Position numbers and translations under genes: made by a program. From Manis javanica (lineage: Eukaryota > Chordata > Mammalia > Pholidota > Manidae): DNA of 64,000 bases. Below, one piece after another: positions 57,301-64,000 of the stretch; the first letter of the stretch is position 1, and every line of letters begins with the position of its first letter. The notes under the pieces are model-generated. The model ran no database searches. It was not told the origin of the DNA and saw only the letters and a program-made list of their open reading frames with translations. The stretch is from positions 106,211,647 through 106,275,646 of the forward strand of contig NC_133174.1 in the NCBI RefSeq assembly GCF_040802235.1. Direction: 5' to 3'.

Positions 57301-60042
57301 AGAACTTTTTAAAAAAATTAAAGCTGGTGGGCAAGGTAAAATTTGGTACATTCTAGGTAACTTGGTCAAATTTTTAACTTGGTAGGCTAGGATTTCCACT
57401 ATAAAATTTCCTGATCCTTTTTTTTTCCAACCGTTTCTGCCTAGACATCTTCACCTGGCTAGTCCCATTATTCAGTATTACTTGTTCTCCCTGACAAATA
57501 TACTCTTTTTTAAGTCTCTTGTTTTGAACTTTTTGGTCATTTTGGTTTTGTAACAGCACAGTTGAAAGACTAGGCTTCCATGAAAGACTAGTCTGCACCA
57601 ATTCCTGCCCACTGTACCCTCACATCAATGTCATCTATCAAGTCTAGCCATTCACCCAAAGGGATAAACCCATAATCAAAAGTCAAAAATTGACTAATGG
57701 TCTCCTCACCTTTCAGCCTCTTCCTCTTCTCTCTTCTTTTCTTTTTTCCTTTCTTCTTCCAGCTCTTGTAATTTTAGCCTTTCTTGATTTCTCCTCCTTA
57801 TGGCTCCTTCACTGAAGTGTTTGGTTGTATCAAACATAACCTGCCCCCGAACAATTCAAAGTTTCATTAGAAAAGTTTGCCAGCTGGCTGGATGTGTCCC
57901 AGGCCAGAGAGCGAAAACTACTATGTACACGGCCATTCAAAACTAAATGAATTAAAAATGTCCTCTCTGCAGCTCAGTACCCATACTGTTCCACTGCTTC
58001 AGTCACCTGCCAAACAGTCCTGAGGCTCCAGAATTTTCTTTGTCAGACCCTTGAGGAGCTCACTTTACAGTCATAGGTGGCATCACAGCGCCATTATGGC
58101 CACAGGCTCTGAGGAATGTGAGTGTATTACCTCTGGTTATTTATACAGATCAACTGAGTCAATATATTTTTTTAATCACCACAGACAAAAATAGTCCAAA
58201 AATGTGGGGTGTGGGGTTGGGGGGAGGTGGGGGGAGCAAAGATTCAAGAAAACTAACTTAATGAGACACCAGATCTAACTATAGTGATTATTAAGCTACA
58301 CTGCAAACCTAGAAATGAAGTGAAAGTCAGATGGAGGCACTACAAATACATTTATTTAAAAAATAAAATGAGTCAGAAATAGCTATTTAAATATGCACAA
58401 GAATGACAAATACCAAATTCACAATCATTACCTTTGAGGGGAGGGAGGAGAGTGTGACTGAGGATGGGTATACACAGGGGGATGGTTTCTCATCTCACCG
58501 GTAATGTTTTATTTTTTAAGCTGGTCAGTGGTATATGGAGGGTCACTGTGGTATTTGCTATATCTTTTGTCTGACTAAATAGCTCATCATTTAAAAATAT
58601 ACATTTTAACATAAGTAGCTTCACACATAACTTTGTACCCCACCACCCAACCTCTCTCATACATAGAAAGCTGCTTAAGCCCAAAGTCGAGATTCATGCT
58701 ACAGACTGATTTAGAGAAAAAGGACTGTTTAGCCACATGTTTCCTTCTGCTGAATTAACACTTCAAGAAGGAGATGACCAAGCATGGAGACATGGATGAG
58801 GTGGCATGACTGGACAGACAGGATGATTTTGAAAGGAAAGGATCCAAGTTTGTTGAGATTATGTTTTAGCAATTTACCTGTCAGACATCCTGAAAATACA
58901 AGTCATGACCGGTGAGTAAAGAGGGAGTGAACTGCTCTTGTGCAGTTTCAAATTGCATTCATCCCTCTCTTTCAGCAACTTGTCAAATAGACTAAACATA
59001 TGAGGTAGCTCCATAAGGGCCATGAAGAATCCTTTAATGCCTTCCAGAAGTTAGGGCAGAGTCCCAGATTATAACAACCACCACTTGAAAAATCAGAGCT
59101 GGCAGTATGCCTCATAGGAGAAGGATATTTTTTCCTTCCTAAACATCCATTTATTAATGACAAAACAACTCTTTGCATTAGTTATTGATGAGAGCCTAGT
59201 GGGGGCTAAGGAAATTTATTCTAGATGCTTCTAGCTTTTACTGAAGACCACCTGAACAGTGGGAAACAAAAGAAATTCTGGTTCCTTACCTTAATATTAC
59301 ATGCCAGAGATTTCCCATCATCTCCTTTAAGCATCAGCTTCATTCCTCGAAGGGACTCCATGGCTTTTATGAAGTCAGTTGACTCTTGATACTGTATGAA
59401 GGCCTCAAATGTCTGTAAGCCAAAACTAAAACCCCCAAAGTTCCCGTCAGTCATCACTTCTCTATAGGGGTCAAGCATTGGGATATCCACATTCTTTATC
59501 TTCCCAAAACTTTCAAAGACCACCCGAAGGATCTCTTCACATGGCTTCTCCCCACTGGAACCTTTAGGTGCAAACCACTTGCAGGGCAAGCCTTCGAAGT
59601 ATATGGAATCTGGGCTCTTATCGTGGTCCTGCTCTTCAGCCCCGTCACTGGAGGAAGCCTCTGTTTCCTTAGAGAAGTGTTCCCACTCTCCCTGGGCATC
59701 TGTAGCCACTACTTTTAAGTCTGTTTTCAAACCATTTAGTTTGATGATCTTCCCATGCAACTTCGCCTTCAGGATCTGAACCAAACTTCGCGTTTCAGCC
59801 TCACCCTCGAATCGGATGAAGTCCTTTGTACTCTTGGAGAGCCGAACTGTGGTGAACTGGTCAGGGCAAATGAGACTCTTCAGCTGGTCAAGAACTTCCC
59901 AGTTAGAGAAGGGCCTCATAGGTTCTATACTCTCTGGGAGCAATACGCTGATCATCAATTTTGCTATGGGCTTGAGGTAGAGGTGCTGAGCTGCACAGAG
60001 CTCTTTTGCCTCTGAGTTATCATATACCACCGTGACCATCAT
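52887..60042 (-). CDS. AKAP17B: A-kinase anchoring protein 17B, four coding exons, apparently open
   Basis: Read on the - strand, the CDS joins 60042-59290, 57840-57710, 56222-55997 and 54371-52887: 251 codons, then 119, then 494 plus stop, giving 864 residues. It resembles AKAP17A (XE7/SFRS17A), the X/Y pseudoautosomal paralogue. AKAP17A is a nuclear splicing-associated protein that anchors PKA. Visible: an N-terminal block ([30 protein letters not shown]), an RRM-like region at about 145-250 ([30 protein letters not shown]), a highly charged coiled-coil segment at about 260-370 ([29 protein letters not shown], a candidate amphipathic anchoring helix), then a polar exon of 494 residues without a clear domain. 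All junctions are GT-AG and phase-consistent. In human the locus is a pseudogene (AKAP17BP). The order next to PGRMC1 matches Xq24. The last about 20 residues may follow a frameshift. A further small exon between the third and fourth cannot be excluded. Confidence 0.85.
54372..55996 (-). other. AKAP17B: AKAP17B intron between coding exons 3 and 4
   Basis: 1.62 kb, GT-AG. Unique sequence. I looked for an extra exon matching the AKAP17A segment that follows its LLAQRNL helix and found none. Confidence 0.7.
55997..56222 (-). CDS. AKAP17B: AKAP17B coding exon 3 (basic coiled coil)
   Basis: 226 nt after acceptor ATTGTTCAG; donor GCA|GTAAGG. It encodes a strongly basic run ([20 protein letters not shown]) followed by [20 protein letters not shown], which parallels the EERKLLLAQRNL segment of AKAP17A. 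The second part could form an amphipathic helix of the kind that binds PKA RII subunits (inference). The open frame runs into the intron, but the donor is strong and restores phase 0. Confidence 0.83.
56223..57709 (-). other. AKAP17B: AKAP17B intron between coding exons 2 and 3
   Basis: 1.49 kb, GT-AG. Unique sequence; nothing else recognised. Confidence 0.8.
57710..57840 (-). CDS. AKAP17B: AKAP17B coding exon 2 (coiled-coil start)
   Basis: 131 nt between acceptor GGGGGCAG and donor AG|GTGAGG. It opens with [17 protein letters not shown] and continues with a Lys/Glu-rich helix. This aligns with the AKAP17A stretch following its NIK residues. No stop. It leaves two bases of an Arg codon completed in the next exon. 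Confidence 0.87.
57841..59289 (-). other. AKAP17B: AKAP17B intron between coding exons 1 and 2
   Basis: 1.45 kb, GT-AG. Mostly unique, with a G-rich/T-rich stretch at about 58204-58232. No other exon recognised. Confidence 0.8.
59290..60042 (-). CDS. AKAP17B: AKAP17B coding exon 1 (N-terminal and RRM-like region)
   Basis: 251 codons, ending NIK at donor AAG|GTAAGG. The exon itself starts at 60059, after an acceptor TTTTGCTCTCTAG, so 60043-60059 is 5' UTR. The open frame continues upstream through the intron to 60132, but the acceptor and the match of the paralogue's start place initiation at the double ATG (60042 or 60039). The second ATG has the better context (A at -3, G at +4). Confidence 0.88.
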
Positions 60043-60234
60043 GGTATCCTTAGGAAACCCTAGAGAGCAAAAGAGAACATTTTGATACAGATGGAGGAAA
60101 ACACAGATTTGTATTTTGAATGGTGCTAGCATTGTGGATTTAGGTCATACTGATGGGGGAACGAGTGCCGGGGGAGAATGAAGACAATAGCTCACATTTG
60201 TTTAATGTGTTTTGGAGGTTTTGAAGAGTTTCCA

Positions 60235-60365
60235 TATGCTGTATTTTAGCTTCCTTAACTGAAAAATAGAGATTATAGGATTTCTGGGAGGATTAAATGA
60301 GTAAGTACATGTGAAATCCTTAGAATCATGCCTGGCACACAGGAAGATCTCAATAAACATAAGCT
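60235..60365 (+). repeat. MIR 3' part
   Basis: TTCTGGGAGGATTAAATGAG, AATCATGCCTGGCACACAGG, AGATCTCAATAAACAT. Confidence 0.75.
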
Positions 60366-61904
60366 ATGGCTATTATTTATTAGTTGTAGTAGTCTTACTT
60401 TATCTCATCTGATTCATGAAGCAACCTGTGAGTAGGTATTTCCATGCATATTTTACAGATGGAGAAATTCAGTGGGAGTTGGGAAAATTACATGGCATGC
60501 CCATACATCAGACCCCAAGTTTCCAAATCTCCAACCTACTGTCCAATTGGTCTCAAATGTAAAGTCCCATAAAAGCCTGCAAGGGAAGGTGGGGTACAGA
60601 AACAAAGCATGGGTAAAATACATGCAGCACATTCATGAACTGGGACCCAGCCAAGAGTTCTAACCCATGTACCTGATTTAGCATCCTTTGTCCAGGTTGG
60701 TTTCTAAGCCTTACATGAACATATCTACTCTTATTCCTTTAGTTTAATGACTTTAACTAAATTGAACTCTCAGCTCAAGTGAAGAGGAGACAACCTCTTC
60801 CAATAGGTGACAGAGTGAAACTGTCCTCTTCTTTGGGACTGGAAAACCCCTCAAATATGAGTGCTTTCTGGCATTTCATGTTAACAAACTGTTTTAAGCT
60901 GCCCTGAGGTGAATACAATCACTAATACTGGGAACTAGGGATTTCTGCTCCTGTTTCCTGACTTCAAATGGCACTTTCCAATAAAAGAGGTCTTTTTCCT
61001 AAAGTGGGTATATTCAGAGTCTCCATCACCTGAGTTTCTCATTAATGTCAACTTCAGGGAGATTTAGACCCAAACACAGTCAGTGATGGAAATTCTAACA
61101 CAAAATTTACTACATCTTGGTTACCTTTACAGGTACACAATTCATTAGTAACTGTCCCTGAAGGACAATCCCAGTGAACTTCCCTTAGCAGACAAAGTTT
61201 GTGGAGGCTGTTTATTTTAAAGGCCACCAAAAATGGTATCTAAGATATTAGGTCCTAGAAATTCTTATGATAGTAACACTGAACTGGGATTATATGAGAA
61301 TAAGCATATTCTCTTTCTCCAAAAACATTATCTAGCAAAATGAAGAAAAAAAATCTAATTACTTTGTTGCAGTTTGCAACATAGGTTAAGATAAGAGACA
61401 ACACTAAGCTCCTTTAGGAGAAAAATTAATTTGATATTCAATTAAGATATACTGAACCCCCAAATTTATCTATAGCCAGTAGGTATTTATTTATACAACC
61501 TAATTTTAAAAGCACTGGCTTCTTAAAAACGTTCCAGAAACAACACACACAAAATAGTTCATCCCTTCAAAGCGTCAAGTTCATTGTGCTCTCCAACTAT
61601 TCCAGTGATACTTTGTTTTAAACATTTTAGAATGCTTCCCTTTTTCAGGCCTAGATTACATTCTTTTAAATAGCCTTGTTGAAGGTCAATTAAAAAATTT
61701 TTTATCGGGTATTTGATATTTAGAAACCATAAAAAATTATCTAGAATCAAGAATGCTAGCTAAAATGAACAACTATAAAAAACAATCTGGTTTTCTTCTT
61801 AATCGGCCTATAACACCAAGAAAGCCTTTCTTAATTACAGGGTACATCATTGGAATGAGTATAAAGCTTTGCAAGATGACAACTTTGAAGGACAACTTTC
61901 ATTG
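60366..61904. other. No exon recognised
   Basis: Probably AKAP17B 5' intron or upstream DNA. Unique sequence. The non-coding first exon of AKAP17B was not found here and may lie past the window. Confidence 0.5.
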
Positions 61905-62421
61905 AATGTTGTGATATAATGGTTGCAAAAATGATCCTGATTTTCCACCCAGTTCTGTATCCACACCCTCTGGAATGTGATTTTAAGTTACCGCTATCAA
62001 GAGACACAGTCTATTTTTCCCTAGCCCTTGAATGTGAGCCAGCCTCTTCTCTTTTCTTTGCCAGAAGAATGTGACAAAAGTGATAGAGTGCCAGTTCTAA
62101 ACCTAGGTTTCAAGTGGCCCATAACTGTCCTAGAACCCTGCCATGCCATCTAGATTCACCTGCTGGAGGATGAGGCCACATGAAAAAGAGTCCACTTGTG
62201 ACAGATGGAACTATCCTAGACCAGCCAGCCCCTAGCCAACCCACCAACTGACCACTGACCACGGACACATGAGCAAGCTCAGCCAAAATCAGCTGGAGCC
62301 ATGACAGATTAGCAGAACAGGCCTGCCAAACAGAATGACTTGTGAGAAATAATATGTGGTTGCTGTTTAAGTCACTAAGTTTTGGAATGGTTTGTTACAC
62401 AATAACTAGCTGATATAAACA
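61905..62421 (+). mobile_element. MLT1-type (MaLR) LTR
   Basis: Matches the general form of MLT1 LTRs: GGATGAGGCCACATG-like centre, CAGCCCCTAGCCAAC, then GTTTAAGTCACTAAGTTTTG, GGTTTGTTACACAATAACTA at the 3' end. Confidence 0.7.
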
Positions 62422-62467
62422 CCTATATTTTAATTAGTTTCAAGATATACAATTCCTTTTAATAGTT

Positions 62468-63300
62468 CTTTTTATTAAAGTATCATTGATATACAACCTT
62501 ATATTGGTTTCAAATGTACAACACAGTGGTTCAACAATTACCCATACTATTAACTCCTCACCCCCTCTAGTGCAGTTCCTATCAACGTAGTAAGATGTTT
62601 CAGAATCATTGGCTATATTCTCCATGCTGTACTACTGTCCCCGTGACCAACTTATATTGTGATTGCAAATTACTTTGCCCCTTTATGCCCCTCACCCGTA
62701 CTGCCTACCCACCCCAACCACTCTGCCTGGATAACCACTAGTCACTTCTCAGTGTCTATGAATCTACTGCTGTTTTGTTCCTTCTGTTCTGCTTTGTTTC
62801 TATATTACACAAATAAGTGAAATCATATGGTATTTGTCTTTCTCCGCCTGGCATATTTCATTGAGCATAATACCCTCTAGATCCATTCATGTTGTTGCAA
62901 ATGGCAGGATTTCTTTTCTTTTCTTGGCTGAATAATATTCCATTATATACCACATCTTCTTTATCCATTCATCTATTGATGGACACTTAGGTTGCTTCCA
63001 TATCTTCTTGGCTATTGCAAATAGTGCATCAAAAAAATAGGGGTGCATATATCTTTTCAAATCAGGGATTTTGTTTTCTCCAGGTAAATTCCTAGAAGTG
63101 GAATTACTGGATCAAATGGTATTTCTACTTTCAGTTTTTTGAGGAAACTCCATATTGCTTTCCACAGTGGTTGCACCAATTTACATCCCATTAACATTGT
63201 AGGAGGGCTCCCATTTCTCCACATCATCACCAGCATTTGCTATTTCTTGTGTTTTGGAAAGTCGTCATCCTAACTGGTATGAGGTGATACCTCATTGTGG
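62468..63300 (-). mobile_element. 5'-truncated L1, antisense, with 20-bp duplication
   Basis: The L1 3' end in reverse: TTTTTATTAAAGTATCATTGATAT at the left is the reversed tail. Reversed ORF2 C-terminus follows (CATTCATCTATTGATGGACA, GGAATTACTGGATCAAATGG). The flanking duplication TACAATTCCTTTTAATAGTT is perfect at 62448-62467 and 63301-63320. The 3' UTR differs from that of copies A to C, so it belongs to another L1 subfamily. Confidence 0.9.
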
Positions 63301-63320
63301 TACAATTCCTTTTAATAGTT

Positions 63321-64000
63321 TTCACACAAATAAATATAATTTAGAAAAACCGATTCCTGGGAAAGTTTTAGGAAGGAGGAAAAACAGGCATCTTCATACA
63401 GTGCTAGAGGTCGTGTAAATTAGTTACATCTTTTTCTAGAATAATTTGGCAAAACAAACCTAGAATCATAAAAGTATTCCTCCCTTGTAATCCAGTAAAC
63501 TACTCTAGAAACTTATCCTAGAGAAATTATTAAAAATGATTTTAAAAAAGCACTTTCAAAGCTGCCTATTGCAGCGTCATTTGGATATCCTTTTGTCAAA
63601 ATTATATATACATAGGAATAAAGTTCAGAAATTGAGTTATGATTTTTTGCAAAGTGGTTTTCACAACACTTTTTAAGGATTTAATCAAACATGTAATAGA
63701 TGCATTTTTTAGTCATTCATTCAAAAATTATGATCACTATGAATGTATTTTAAAACTTCAATTTTTTCTTCTATGTAAGATTAAATTCACAGACTACTAA
63801 AAATTATCATCTTTTTTGTATCAAATATATGCATCCTTCACAAGTGCGAGTTCTAAACCTAGCTTCTATATTTTAGCCAGATATCTCCACTTTCCTGAAG
63901 CGTAAAAAAAGGTTCTTACCAAATTTGGTGAGAAATGAGATAAACGCTCTTTTACAGTATTTAATGTACTGTATTTTTGACATTAGAAAAGAAAACTGGC
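63321..64000. other. No gene; AT-rich
   Basis: A stretch at about 63400-63640 (ATAATTTGGCAAAACAAACC, TAGAGAAATTATTAAAAATG, TGCCTATTGCAGCGTCATTT) resembles an old sense L1 ORF2 end. The rest is unique. Confidence 0.45.

Noticed and set aside
59221-59289. C-terminal extension of AKAP17B exon 1 past AAG
   Set aside because: Beyond a strong GTAAGG donor; the paralogue continues with the residues found in the next exon instead.

Overview
This is a mammalian nuclear window of 64 kb. It has spliced genes with GT-AG introns, a CpG-island promoter, and a background of MIR, L2, MER5-type, Tigger, MaLR and L1 repeats. Two genes are recognisable: PGRMC1 (+ strand, three coding exons) and AKAP17B (- strand, four coding exons visible), arranged tail to tail. 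In human these two loci are neighbours on Xq24, so the window is very probably X-chromosomal; the density of L1 agrees with that. I see no primate Alu, rodent B1/B2, carnivore CanSINE, ruminant Bov-B or similar young SINE. The young repeats are all L1 and ERV derived. This points to a placental lineage without an active SINE. A pangolin would fit, but that is a guess.

Layout. 1-36 kb is intergenic DNA upstream of PGRMC1. It holds only repeats and unique sequence, apart from one CTCF-like motif at 7.94 kb and an ERV1-type LTR at 20.6-21.1 kb. From 21.9 to 35.7 kb lies a nested stack. An old antisense L1 is split by a younger sense L1 (copy A, ORF1 still open, ORF2 broken). Copy A is split by another sense L1 (copy B, with a 210-bp-period promoter repeat, ORF1 mostly deleted, ORF2 with stops). 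Copy B carries at its 3' end about 2.2 kb of retroviral 3' sequence (end of pol, a deleted env, then two tandem U3-R units each followed by an A-rich tail). The whole copy B plus ERV composite is flanked by a 13-bp target-site duplication.

36.5-44.9 kb: CpG island and PGRMC1, a complete 195-residue haem-binding membrane protein, ending at an AATAAA near 44.85 kb. 45.2-45.7 kb: a Tigger-type DNA transposon. 46-49.9 kb: mostly unique sequence with a possible - strand terminal exon. 49.9-51.7 kb: a 5'-truncated L1 (copy C) with a 10-bp duplication. 52.7-60.06 kb: AKAP17B, a splicing-factor-like A-kinase anchoring protein. It is a pseudogene in human, but here every visible coding exon is open and in phase (864 codons), though the extreme C-terminus shows signs of a frameshift. 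60-64 kb: the 5' intron or flank of AKAP17B, with an MLT1-type LTR and an antisense truncated L1 bearing a 20-bp duplication.

The two genes do not form a pathway; their adjacency is a syntenic feature. PGRMC1 works in the ER and other membranes (haem and sterol/P450 biology). AKAP17B-type proteins are nuclear and bind RNA-processing partners and PKA.
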